From positions 1 to 44,803 of the forward strand of contig NZ_BAUA01000157.1 of NCBI RefSeq assembly GCF_000710915.1: a stretch of 44,803 nt of DNA, read 5' to 3'. Under the pieces are notes generated by a model, which had not been told where the DNA came from, did not search any database, and saw nothing but the letters and a program-made list of their open reading frames with translations. The translations under genes and the position numbers were made by a program. Below are positions 33,833-41,798 of the stretch, one piece after another. Numbering within the stretch: the stretch's first letter is position 1; each line of letters starts with the position of its first letter. This stretch comes from Nocardia brasiliensis IFM 10847 (GTDB lineage: Bacteria; Actinomycetota; Actinomycetes; Mycobacteriales; Mycobacteriaceae).

Positions 33833-35200
33833 ATGACCGACAGCAACGGAACCGCGAAAGCCAGCCCCGGCAAGATGCCGCGCTCTTCCGGTGCCCCGAA
33901 ACCCGGCGGTTCGATCCAGCCCCCCAAACCGCACGCGACGCCGGGCCCGGCACAGCAGCACCCGCACCCGGTCGTCGTGCCGACCGTCACCGACCCCAGC
34001 GCCTGGGGTCGCGTCGACGACGACGGCACCGCCTGGGTGAAAACCGCTGACGGCGAACGTCAGGTCGGCTCCTGGCAGGCAGGTGACGCGGCCGAGGGGC
34101 TCGCCCACTTCGGCCGCCGGTTCGACGACCTGGCCACCGAGGTCGCGCTGCTCGAAGCCCGCCTGGCCGCGGGCGCGGACGCGCGCAAGACCAAGGCCGC
34201 GGCGCTCGCCATCGCCGAATCCCTGCCCACCGCCGCGGTGATCGGCGATATCGACGGACTCGCGAAACGGCTCGACGCCATCGCCGAACACTCCGAAGAG
34301 GCGGCCGCGCACGCCAAGGAGGAGAAAGACCGGGCCCGCCACGAGCACACCGAGCGCAAGGAAGCGCTCTGCGCCGAGGCCGAGAAGATCGCCGCCGAAT
34401 CCACCCAGTGGAAGGCCGCCGGCGACCGGCTACGCGAGATCCTCGATGAATGGAAGTCGATCCGCGGCGTGGACCGCAAGGTCGACGACGCGCTCTGGAA
34501 GCGGTACTCGAAGGCCCGCGAGGCGTTCAACCGCCGACGCGGCGCGCACTTCGCCGAGCTCGATCGGGAACGCGCCGCGGCCAAGACCCGCAAAGAAGAG
34601 CTGTGCGTGCGCGCCGAAGAGCTGTCCGGTTCCACCGACTGGGTCGGTACGGCGGGTGTTTTCCGCGACCTGCTCGCGGAATGGAAAGCCGCGGGCCGCG
34701 CGCCCCGCGAGGCCGACGAGGCGCTGTGGCGGCGTTTCAAGAGCGCGCAGGACGTGTTCTTCGCCGCGCGCAACGCCGCCGTCACCGAGCGCGACGCGGA
34801 ATTCGAGCAGAACGCGACCGCCAAGGAAGAGCTGCTCGCCGCCTACGACCACATCGACCCGGCCAACGGCCTCGAGGCGGCCCGCGCCAGCCTGCGCGAA
34901 CTGCAGGACAAGTGGGACGCCCTGGGCAAGGTGCCGCGCGAACGCATGCAGGAACTCGAAGGCAAGTTGCGCGCCATCGAGAAGCGGGTCCGCGACGCCG
35001 CCGACGCGCAATGGCGGCGCACCGACCCCGAAGCCATGGCACGCGCCGCCCAATTCCGCGAGCGCGTAGCGCAATTCGAGGAACAGGCCGCCAAGGCCCA
35101 AGCCGCGGGCAAGGCACGCGACGCGGAGAAGGCGCTCGAGCAGGCCAAGCAGTGGCGGGAGTGGGCCGAGGCCGCGGAAGGCGCTGTCACCAACCGCTGA
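33833..35200 (+). CDS. DUF349 coiled-coil protein
   Basis: A 455-residue cytoplasmic protein with three to four DUF349 repeats, seen as recurring W-K patterns: EILDEWKSIRGVDRKVDDALWKRY, DLLAEWKAAGRAPREADEALWRRF, and ELQDKWDALGKVPRERMQELE. Heavy Lys/Glu/Ala content indicates long coiled coils. A Pro-rich N-terminal tail of 50 residues precedes the domain. The ATG follows GAGGAG at about 5 bases. The mycobacterial counterpart Rv2731 sits at the same place. Function is unknown. It converges on the membrane-protein gene at 35289 with a terminator between. Confidence 0.92.
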   Translation: MTDSNGTAKASPGKMPRSSGAPKPGGSIQPPKPHATPGPAQQHPHPVVVPTVTDPSAWGRVDDDGTAWVKTADGERQVGSWQAGDAAEGLAHFGRRFDDLATEVALLEARLAAGADARKTKAAALAIAESLPTAAVIGDIDGLAKRLDAIAEHSEEAAAHAKEEKDRARHEHTERKEALCAEAEKIAAESTQWKAAGDRLREILDEWKSIRGVDRKVDDALWKRYSKAREAFNRRRGAHFAELDRERAAAKTRKEELCVRAEELSGSTDWVGTAGVFRDLLAEWKAAGRAPREADEALWRRFKSAQDVFFAARNAAVTERDAEFEQNATAKEELLAAYDHIDPANGLEAARASLRELQDKWDALGKVPRERMQELEGKLRAIEKRVRDAADAQWRRTDPEAMARAAQFRERVAQFEEQAAKAQAAGKARDAEKALEQAKQWREWAEAAEGAVTNR

Positions 35201-35201
35201 A

Positions 35202-35224
35202 CCCCGTCGGCACTGCCGACGGGG
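35202..35224. terminator. Hairpin between convergent DUF349 and membrane-protein genes
   Basis: A perfect 10-base stem CCCCGTCGGC / GCCGACGGGG with ACT between the arms begins 2 bases after the DUF349 stop. Confidence 0.75.
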
Positions 35225-35288
35225 CCGCTGAGCACAAGCGCCGCAACGGACCTGTCTTGTGCACGAAACTCGCCGGTCAGGCGGCGGA

Positions 35289-36182
35289 TCACTCGCCGGT
35301 GAGGCGGCGGCGGTCCTGTTCCTCCTGGGCGGCGGTGGCGTTGCGGCGCTGCTCTTCGGCGGCCAGTTGCAGGGCGGTGCGGCTCCAGACGACGCGAATC
35401 CAGTGGAAGGTCAGCACGATCGCGGCGATGACGCCGAGGATGAGGCCGATGCCGGGGCCCGCGCCGTGGTAGTTGCCGATGCCCGGGGTTTGCCGGTGCC
35501 AGATCGAGAAGACGCCGAACACGCTGGTGATGGCGGTGCCGGCGACGGCGATCCAGGCGAGGATCCAGCGGCGGGTCATCAGGGCCAGCGTCGAGAAGCC
35601 CACCGCGAAGATCACCGCGAACCACACGAAGATCCGCGACGGCAGGCCGATGTGCTCGGTACGGGCGATCTCGGTGCCGAGCAGCACGTCGAAGCCGCGC
35701 GCCCCGCCCGCGTGCGGCAGCACCAGCGAGAACAGCAGCACGAACACCGCGCCCGCGACCACCATGGCGCGTACGCCCGGGTCGATCTCTCCCGCGATGC
35801 GGCGTTCCACCGCGTCCAGGTCGTCACGGAACTGCTCGAAATTGCTGGTCCCGACCGAGTTCACGGCTCCCTCGTTTCGTTCGGCTTCGTGGTTCGCCGC
35901 GCCGGATTCGGCCGCCGCCGCGTCGGGCCGGTCCTTTGCTGCACTGGTTTCGTCTGTTGCGGTGCCGGGTGCGCCCTGCGCCGCACCGGGTTCGTCGGTC
36001 GCGGGGCTGGTCACGTCGGCAGCCGCACCGGACTCGCCGGCTGCGCTGCCCGTGTCCACTCTGCCATCACCGGATCCAGGCGCCACACCCGACCCACTAC
36101 TGCCGGTAGTAGGTTCGGGCGTTTCGGGCTGCCCACCGAATCGAGCCGAGTCGTCGCCCGCGCTTGCGCCTGCCTCCGTCAT
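35289..36182 (-). CDS. Rv2732c-like membrane protein with long acidic N-terminal tail
   Basis: A 297-residue protein. The first 105 residues are a low-complexity Ala/Gly/Ser/Thr/Glu tail. Then come NFEQFRDDLDAVERRIAGEIDP and four membrane helices: VVAGAVFVLLFSLVLPHAGG, IFVWFAVIFAVGFSTLALM, ILAWIAVAGTAITSVFGVF and IGLILGVIAAIVLTFHWIRVVW. A charged C-terminus follows. The ATG at 36182 has GGGAATGGAG about 9 bases upstream. It lies on the minus strand downstream of miaB, the same place as mycobacterial Rv2732c, a conserved membrane protein of unknown function. Confidence 0.88.
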   Translation of the reverse strand: MTEAGASAGDDSARFGGQPETPEPTTGSSGSGVAPGSGDGRVDTGSAAGESGAAADVTSPATDEPGAAQGAPGTATDETSAAKDRPDAAAAESGAANHEAERNEGAVNSVGTSNFEQFRDDLDAVERRIAGEIDPGVRAMVVAGAVFVLLFSLVLPHAGGARGFDVLLGTEIARTEHIGLPSRIFVWFAVIFAVGFSTLALMTRRWILAWIAVAGTAITSVFGVFSIWHRQTPGIGNYHGAGPGIGLILGVIAAIVLTFHWIRVVWSRTALQLAAEEQRRNATAAQEEQDRRRLTGE

Positions 36183-36433
36183 GACCGAACTCCATTCCCG
36201 TTGTCCCGCACGCACCTCGTCCCGGCACCCGCGACAACGCACGGCACGGACGCCCCGGCTCGGCACAGCACGCCCCGGCACCAGACGCCCGCACTCGCCG
36301 AAGCCATGGTGCGCCACTTGCTCCGCCCGCGCCAGCACCCCGGCGTCCCGCACCCCTGCTGGCGTCCCGCACCCCGACTCGACGCGCAACGCGCGGCGTT
36401 TCGCCGCAGAAAGCGTGCGGGAAGCGACCGAAC

Positions 36434-37990
36434 TTACGTCCCGCAGCCGGTGGCGCAGCCTGCGGCGGCGGGCTCGACGGCCGGAGCCCCGATGCGGGGC
36501 AGGCCGAGACCTACTCCGATGGGGGCGGTCTTGGGGGTGATGCCGCGTTCGTGGGCGTCGCCCGCGGCGGTGCGGCGGTGGGTCTTGATCGGGGCGTCGG
36601 CGATCAGGTGGTGCGGGGCCGCCTCGGTGATGTCGACGGTGATGATGTCGCCGGGCCGGATCGCCTCGGGGGTGCCGCCCGGGCGGAAGTGCACGAGCCT
36701 GCCGTCACGGGCGCGACCGCTCATCCGCGCGGTGGCGGCGTTCTTCTTGCCCGCGCCCTCGGCGACGAGCAACTCGACCTCGGTGCCGACGAGCGCGCGG
36801 TTCGCGTCGAGCGACACCTCTTCCTGCAGCGCGATGAGCCGCTCATAGCGTTCTTGCACAACGGCTTTCGGCAGTTGGTCGGGCATGTCCGCGGCGGGGG
36901 TGCCCGGCCGCTTCGAGTACTGGAAGGTGAAGGCGCTGGTGAAACGCGCCTGCCGGACCACGTCCAGGGTCTCCTGGAAGTCTTCCTCGGTCTCGCCGGG
37001 GAACCCGACGATGATGTCGGTGGTGATCGCGGCGTGCGGCATCGCGGCCCGCACCTTCTCGATGATGCCGAGGTAGCGCGCTTTGCGATAGGAGCGACGC
37101 ATCGCCTTGAGCACCTTGTCCGAGCCGGACTGCAGCGGCATGTGCAACTGCGGGCAGATGTTCGGGGTCTCGGCCATTGCCTCGATCACGTCGTCGGTGA
37201 ATTCGGCCGGATGCGGCGAGGTGAAGCGCACCCGTTCCAGGCCGTCGATGCTGCCGCACGCGCGCAGCAGCTTGGCGAAGGCGCCGCGATCGCGCGCTTC
37301 GTCGGGGTCGGCGAACGAGGCGCCGTAGGCGTTGACGTTCTGCCCGAGCAGCGTCACCTCGAGCACCCCCTGGTCCACCAGGGCCTGCACCTCCGCGAGC
37401 ACGTCACCGGGACGACGGTCGACCTCTTTGCCGCGCAGCGACGGAACGATGCAGAAGGTGCAGGTGTTGTTGCAGCCCACCGAGATCGAGACCCAACCGG
37501 CGTAGGCGGACTCGCGCTTGGCGGGCAGGCTCGACGGGAAGGCCTCGAGCGCCTCGAGAATCTCGACCTGGGCCTCGGCGTTGTGCCGCGCCCGTTCCAG
37601 TAGCACCGGCAGCGAACCGATGTTGTGCGTGCCGAACACCACGTCCACCCACGGCGCCTTGCGGACCACGGTGCCGCGGTCCTTCTGCGCGAGGCAGCCG
37701 CCGACCGCGATCTGCATGCCCGGCTGGTCGGCCTTGATCGACGCCAGGTGCCCCAGGGTGCCGTAGAGCTTGTTGTCGGCGTTCTCGCGCACCGCGCAGG
37801 TATTGAGCACGACGAGATCGGCCGTCGCGCCCGGCGCGGCCTTCACGTATCCCGCGTCCTCGAGCAACCCGGACAAGCGTTCGGAGTCGTGCACGTTCAT
37901 CTGGCAGCCGAAGGTGCGGACCTCATAGCTGCGGGCACCCTCGGCGGGGTCGAGGGCGGGAGTCAACACTGCCTGTCCGATCGAATCCAC
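36434..37990 (-). CDS. miaB: tRNA-2-methylthio-N6-dimethylallyladenosine synthase MiaB
   Basis: A radical-SAM methylthiotransferase that adds a methylthio group to i6A37 made by MiaA. It is 518 residues long. The N-terminal domain has the three auxiliary-cluster cysteines Cys29, Cys65 and Cys99. The radical-SAM motif is CNNTCTFC (Cys173, 177, 180), with the SAM-binding and barrel segments SLRGKEVDRRPGDV and TDIIVGFPGETEEDF. A TRAM domain lies near residues 400-470. The tail after about residue 480 is Pro/Ala-rich and ends GCATGCGT, with two extra cysteines. The start is GTG at 37990; the ribosome site is weak. Confidence 0.97.
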   Translation of the reverse strand: MDSIGQAVLTPALDPAEGARSYEVRTFGCQMNVHDSERLSGLLEDAGYVKAAPGATADLVVLNTCAVRENADNKLYGTLGHLASIKADQPGMQIAVGGCLAQKDRGTVVRKAPWVDVVFGTHNIGSLPVLLERARHNAEAQVEILEALEAFPSSLPAKRESAYAGWVSISVGCNNTCTFCIVPSLRGKEVDRRPGDVLAEVQALVDQGVLEVTLLGQNVNAYGASFADPDEARDRGAFAKLLRACGSIDGLERVRFTSPHPAEFTDDVIEAMAETPNICPQLHMPLQSGSDKVLKAMRRSYRKARYLGIIEKVRAAMPHAAITTDIIVGFPGETEEDFQETLDVVRQARFTSAFTFQYSKRPGTPAADMPDQLPKAVVQERYERLIALQEEVSLDANRALVGTEVELLVAEGAGKKNAATARMSGRARDGRLVHFRPGGTPEAIRPGDIITVDITEAAPHHLIADAPIKTHRRTAAGDAHERGITPKTAPIGVGLGLPRIGAPAVEPAAAGCATGCGT

Positions 37991-38251
37991 CCGTCCAGGG
38001 TACGGGCACGGCCAACCCCAATTTTAGGGGCATGCGGACGACGAACGCGCCACTGAACGACGGCACGTTGAGCGTCGGCCCGCTTCATCACGGCCCTCGG
38101 GTTGGGAAGCAAAGTGGCCTCTGATCAGGCACGCTGTCGCGTCGACGGCCGCGCGGGTCGGTGCGAAATGCGATCTTTGGGACGAACCAGTCGGCCAGGT
38201 TAACGTGACGTGTCATCTCGGCGCGGCAAAAAAGGGTGGCACGGAAACTCT

Positions 38252-38278
38252 GGCAAATCCCCGATTTGCCCTTAAGGT
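38252..38278 (+). promoter_or_regulatory. gluABCD promoter with palindromic operator candidate
   Basis: GGCAAATC-CCC-GATTTGCC (38252-38270) is a perfect 8 + 8 base palindrome. It is followed at once by a -10-like TAAGGT at 38273-38278, eight bases before the gluA ATG. The palindrome would occupy the -35/-10 spacer, the classic repressor position, and the mRNA would be almost leaderless. An alternative reading of AAGG as the ribosome site exists. Confidence 0.55.
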
Positions 38279-38286
38279 CTTGGACC

Positions 38287-39093
38287 ATGACCGACGACGC
38301 CGCCGCGCCCGATACAACGGGGGACGCTTCTACAGGGGACGCCAGCGCCGCCAACAGCGCGCCGATGATCTCGATGCGCAATGTGCAGAAGCATTTCGGT
38401 GAACTGCATGTACTGCGCGATATCAACCTCGAAGTCCCCAAGGGACAGGTCGTCATCGTTCTCGGGCCCTCGGGCTCCGGGAAGTCGACGCTCTGCCGAA
38501 CCATCAACCGCCTGGAACCCATCGACTCCGGCGATATCGCCATCGACGGCGTCCCGCTGCCCGCCGAGGGCCGCGGACTGGCCGCACTGCGGGCCGACGT
38601 CGGCATGGTGTTCCAGTCCTTCAACCTGTTCGCGCACAAGACGATCGTCGAGAACGTCATGCTCGCGCCGCTCAAGGTTCGCAAGATCAAGAAGGATGAC
38701 GCGCGCAAGCACGCCATGGAACTGCTCAACCGCGTCGGCATCGCGAACCAGGCCGACAAGTACCCCGCCCAGCTGTCCGGTGGTCAGCAGCAGCGGGTCG
38801 CCATCGCCCGGGCGCTGGCGATGAATCCGAAGGTGATGTTGTTCGACGAGCCCACCTCGGCCCTGGACCCGGAAATGGTCCAGGAGGTGCTCGACGTGAT
38901 GGTGTCGCTCGCCAAGGAAGGGATGACCATGCTGGTCGTCACGCACGAGATGGGCTTCGCCCGGCGTGCGGGCAACCGGGTTCTGTTCATGGCCGACGGT
39001 CAGGTCGTCGAGGACGCCGAGCCGGAGGTCTTCTTCACCGCACCCAAGTCCGACCGTGCCAAGGACTTCCTCGGCAAGATCCTGAGCCACTGA
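38287..39093 (+). CDS. gluA: Glutamate-type ABC importer, ATP-binding subunit
   Basis: A 268-residue ATPase of the polar amino acid transporter family. It has Walker A GPSGSGKST (60-68), the Q-loop GMVFQSFNLF, signature LSGGQQQRV (163-171), Walker B VMLFDEPTSALDP (183-195) and the switch histidine in VVTHEMGF. An N-terminal tail of about 25 Ala/Thr/Asp-rich residues precedes the domain. The ATG at 38287 sits just after a promoter-like element. First gene of a four-gene operon; substrate inferred as glutamate from the gluABCD order known in Corynebacterium. Confidence 0.94.
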   Translation: MTDDAAAPDTTGDASTGDASAANSAPMISMRNVQKHFGELHVLRDINLEVPKGQVVIVLGPSGSGKSTLCRTINRLEPIDSGDIAIDGVPLPAEGRGLAALRADVGMVFQSFNLFAHKTIVENVMLAPLKVRKIKKDDARKHAMELLNRVGIANQADKYPAQLSGGQQQRVAIARALAMNPKVMLFDEPTSALDPEMVQEVLDVMVSLAKEGMTMLVVTHEMGFARRAGNRVLFMADGQVVEDAEPEVFFTAPKSDRAKDFLGKILSH

Positions 39094-39152
39094 GCCATCC
39101 GGCGACGAGCTCACCACAGACCAACAACCCACCAGAGAAGTAAGGAAATTCG

Positions 39153-39989
39153 ATGAGGTTCAACCGTGCCCTGCGACTCGGTGTCGGAGCGATCGCTCTG
39201 ACGCTCACCGCCATGACCGCCACCGCGTGTGGCGGCGGCGAGACCAAGTCGGCCCTGGACAACGCCAAGGGCGGCAAGCTCACGATCGGCATCAAGTTCG
39301 ACCAGCCGGGCCTGGGCCTGCGGGACAAGGACGGGTCCTACAGCGGTTTCGACGTCGAGGTCGCCAAGTACGTGGCGGACAAGCTCGGCGTGAAGCCCGA
39401 CGGCATCACCTGGAAGGAAGCCCCGTCCGGCCAGCGCGAGACGCTGATCGAGAACGGCCAGGTCGATTACATCGTCGGCACCTACTCGATCACCGACGCC
39501 CGCAAGCAGAAGATCGACTTCGCCGGCCCGTACTACGTTGCCGGACAGTCGTTCCTGGTGCGTGCCGACAACAACGACATCTCCAGCCCGGAAAGCCTCA
39601 AGGGCAAGAAGGTCTGCTCGGTGAAGGGCTCCACCCCCGCCCAGAACATCGAGAAGAACTTCAAGGACACCCAGCTGCAGACCAACGACACCTACTCGCT
39701 GTGCCTCGAGGGCCTGCGCGCCGGTTCGTGGGACGCGGTGACCACCGACGACATCATCCTGGCCGGCTACGCCGCGCAGAGCACCGGCGCGTTCAAGGTC
39801 GTCGGCAAGCCGTTCACCACGGAGAACTACGGCATCGGCCTGAAGAAGGGCGACAAGGAGTTCCGCGACAAGGTGAACGACGCGATCGAGGCGATGTTCG
39901 CCGACGGCTCCTGGAAGAAGGCGTTCGACGCCACCGTCGGCAAGTCCGGCTACCAGGCGCCGGAGCCGCCGAAGGTCAACCGGTACTGA
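39153..39989 (+). CDS. gluB: Glutamate-type ABC importer, substrate-binding lipoprotein
   Basis: A 278-residue periplasmic-type binding protein anchored as a lipoprotein. The signal peptide ends at a lipobox with Cys26 (TATAC). The SBP_bac_3 fold follows: KLTIGIKFDQPGLGLRDKDG, SGFDVEVAKYVADKLG, DYIVGTYSITDARKQKIDFAGPYY and the hinge KKVCSVKGSTPAQNI. The ATG has AAGGAAA 6-8 bases upstream. A 12-base hairpin in the gap before gluC may stabilise this message, so that the binding protein is made in excess over the permeases. Confidence 0.95.
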   Translation: MRFNRALRLGVGAIALTLTAMTATACGGGETKSALDNAKGGKLTIGIKFDQPGLGLRDKDGSYSGFDVEVAKYVADKLGVKPDGITWKEAPSGQRETLIENGQVDYIVGTYSITDARKQKIDFAGPYYVAGQSFLVRADNNDISSPESLKGKKVCSVKGSTPAQNIEKNFKDTQLQTNDTYSLCLEGLRAGSWDAVTTDDIILAGYAAQSTGAFKVVGKPFTTENYGIGLKKGDKEFRDKVNDAIEAMFADGSWKKAFDATVGKSGYQAPEPPKVNRY

Positions 39990-40004
39990 GCATTTCCTCC
40001 TGCA

Positions 40005-40038
40005 CGGGTGGCCCGGTCCTACCGGTCCGGGCCACCCG
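40005..40038 (+). promoter_or_regulatory. Intercistronic hairpin between gluB and gluC
   Basis: A perfect 12-base stem (CGGGTGGCCCGG with its complement), 10-base loop and no U-tract, begins 16 bases after the gluB stop. It may act as a partial terminator or as an RNA-stabilising structure that raises gluB expression. Confidence 0.65.
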
Positions 40039-40086
40039 CCGCATTTCCCTTGCACATCGAGACCCGATCGGAGGGACGCGTACGCC

Positions 40087-40767
40087 GTGTTCGACCTGAT
40101 CTCGAGGTATGACGACCAAATCCTCGACGCCTTCTGGGTGACCATCAAACTGACCGTCGCGTCGGCGGTCGGCGCGCTGATCCTGGGCACATTCGTCGCC
40201 GCGTTGCGCGTGTCCCCGGTGCCCATCGCTCGCGCGGTCGGCACAGCCTACGTCACCATTTTCCGTAACACCCCACTCACGCTGATCATCGTGTTCATGT
40301 CGCTCGGCCTGTACACCACGATGGGCTGGAAGCTCGCAGGCGAAGGACCGAATTCGGTCGCCGAGAACAACTTCCGGTTCGCCGTGCTCGGACTCAGCAT
40401 CTACACCGGCGCATTCGTGTGCGAATCGCTGCGCTCGGGCATCAACACCGTGGCCATGGGCCAGTCCGAGGCCGGTCGTTCGCTCGGCCTGACCTTCACT
40501 CAGAATCTGCGGCTCATCGTGCTGCCGCAGGCTTTCCGGTCGGTCATCGCGCCGCTGGGCAGCGTGCTCATCGCGCTGACCAAGAACACCACGATCGCCT
40601 CGGCGATCGGCGTGGTCGAGGCCGCGACCCTGATGGCGAACATCAACGAGAACGAGGCCGCGGTGGTCGCCGTCGGCGCCATCTTCGCGCTCGGCTTCGT
40701 CATCCTGACCCTGCCCACCGGCCTGTTCTTCGGCTGGCTGGCCAAACGATACGAGGTGGCTCGATGA
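40087..40767 (+). CDS. gluC: Glutamate-type ABC importer, permease
   Basis: A 226-residue HisM-type permease. It has the amino-acid permease signature TIFRNTPLTLIIVFMSLG, several membrane helices, and the ABC-contact EAA loop EAGRSLGLTFTQNLRLIVLPQAFR (about residues 136-160). The start is GTG at 40087, with GGAGGG about 12 bases upstream. The stop overlaps the gluD start (ATGA), so the two permeases are coupled. It should form a heterodimer with GluD. Confidence 0.94.
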   Translation: MFDLISRYDDQILDAFWVTIKLTVASAVGALILGTFVAALRVSPVPIARAVGTAYVTIFRNTPLTLIIVFMSLGLYTTMGWKLAGEGPNSVAENNFRFAVLGLSIYTGAFVCESLRSGINTVAMGQSEAGRSLGLTFTQNLRLIVLPQAFRSVIAPLGSVLIALTKNTTIASAIGVVEAATLMANINENEAAVVAVGAIFALGFVILTLPTGLFFGWLAKRYEVAR

Positions 40768-41666
40768 GCACTGCGTCTTCGGTGCTCTTCGACGCACCGG
40801 GCCCCCGCGGACGTATCCGGCACTACATCTACTCGGTCGTGGTCGTCGCCGCCGTAGCGGCGTTCCTGTGGGTGCTCTACAGCGGCTTCGCCGACAAGGG
40901 ACAGTTCACCGCCGAGAAGTGGAAGCCGTTCCTCGAGGCGGACGTCTGGACGACCTACCTGCTGCCGGGTTTGCAGGGCACGATCGTCGCGGCCTTGCTG
41001 TCGATCGTGTTCGCGCTGATCATCGGCATGGTCTTCGGCATCCTGCGGATGTCGGATCACCGGTGGGTGCGCTGGATCGCCGGCGCGATCGTCGAGGTCT
41101 CCCGGGCCATCCCCGTGCTGATCCTGATGATCTTCCTGTTCGCCCTGTTCTCCAAGAACAAGGTGTTCAAGGTCGACGACCTGGCACTGGCGGCCGTGGT
41201 GATCGCGCTGACCGTCTACAACGGCTCGGTCATCGCCGAGATCGTCCGCGCCGGCATCAAGTCGCTGCCGCGCGGCCAGACCGAGGCCGCCGTAGCCCTC
41301 GGCATGCGCAAGAACCAGCTGATGCGGCTGATCCTGCTGCCGCAGGCGATCACCGCGATGCTGCCCGCGCTGGTCTCGCAAATGGTTGTTGCGCTGAAGG
41401 ACTCGGCGCTCGGCTACCAGATCACCTACACCGAGATCGTGCGCTCCGGCCAGCAGCTCGGTGCGGCCGAACAGAACACGATCCCCTCGCTGATCATCAT
41501 CGCGATCGTGATGATCGTGCTGAACAGCGCGTTGACCTTCGTGGCGACGAAGCTGGAGCAGCGTTTGCGGGCTCGGAAGAAGGCCAAGGGTGGTGGCGGC
41601 GTCGTCGCGGCCGACTCGATTCTCACCGACGCGGCGCCCGGAGTGGACCTCGCCGGTAAGAAGTAA
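40764..41666 (+). CDS. gluD: Glutamate-type ABC importer, second permease
   Basis: A 300-residue permease, longer than GluC because of an N-terminal extension with its own membrane helix (YSVVVVAAVAAFLWVLY) and a charged C-terminal tail of about 35 residues. It has the core signature EVSRAIPVLILMIFLFAL and the EAA loop EAAVALGMRKNQLMRLILLPQAIT. The ATG at 40764 overlaps the gluC stop. It is the last gene of the operon and is followed by a long terminator hairpin. Confidence 0.94.
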   Translation: MSTASSVLFDAPGPRGRIRHYIYSVVVVAAVAAFLWVLYSGFADKGQFTAEKWKPFLEADVWTTYLLPGLQGTIVAALLSIVFALIIGMVFGILRMSDHRWVRWIAGAIVEVSRAIPVLILMIFLFALFSKNKVFKVDDLALAAVVIALTVYNGSVIAEIVRAGIKSLPRGQTEAAVALGMRKNQLMRLILLPQAITAMLPALVSQMVVALKDSALGYQITYTEIVRSGQQLGAAEQNTIPSLIIIAIVMIVLNSALTFVATKLEQRLRARKKAKGGGGVVAADSILTDAAPGVDLAGKK

Positions 41667-41677
41667 CTCGACATGCC

Positions 41678-41713
41678 GAATGCGCTGGAACGGTAATCCG
41701 TTCCAGCGCATTC
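41678..41713 (+). terminator. gluABCD terminator
   Basis: A perfect 16-base stem (GAATGCGCTGGAACGG with its complement) and a TAAT loop begin 11 bases after the gluD stop. The tail is only weakly T-rich (GCCGTTTCC). Confidence 0.92.
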
Positions 41714-41798
41714 GCCGTTTCCGGGCCGATGCGCAGCGGCGGCGGATCGTCATTTCGAGTGATGCCGGGCCGCCGAGGCCGTCTATACGATCAGAGGT

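Noticed and set aside
36342..36375. 15-base direct repeat GGCGTCCCGCACCCC (two copies 19 bases apart)
   Set aside because: Short, GC-only and in the non-coding gap between miaB and the membrane-protein gene; no sign of function.
38190..38286. Possible GlnR-type nitrogen box upstream of gluA
   Set aside because: GTTAAC and GGAAAC segments occur but the spacing does not fit the GTNAC-N6-GAAAC pattern.
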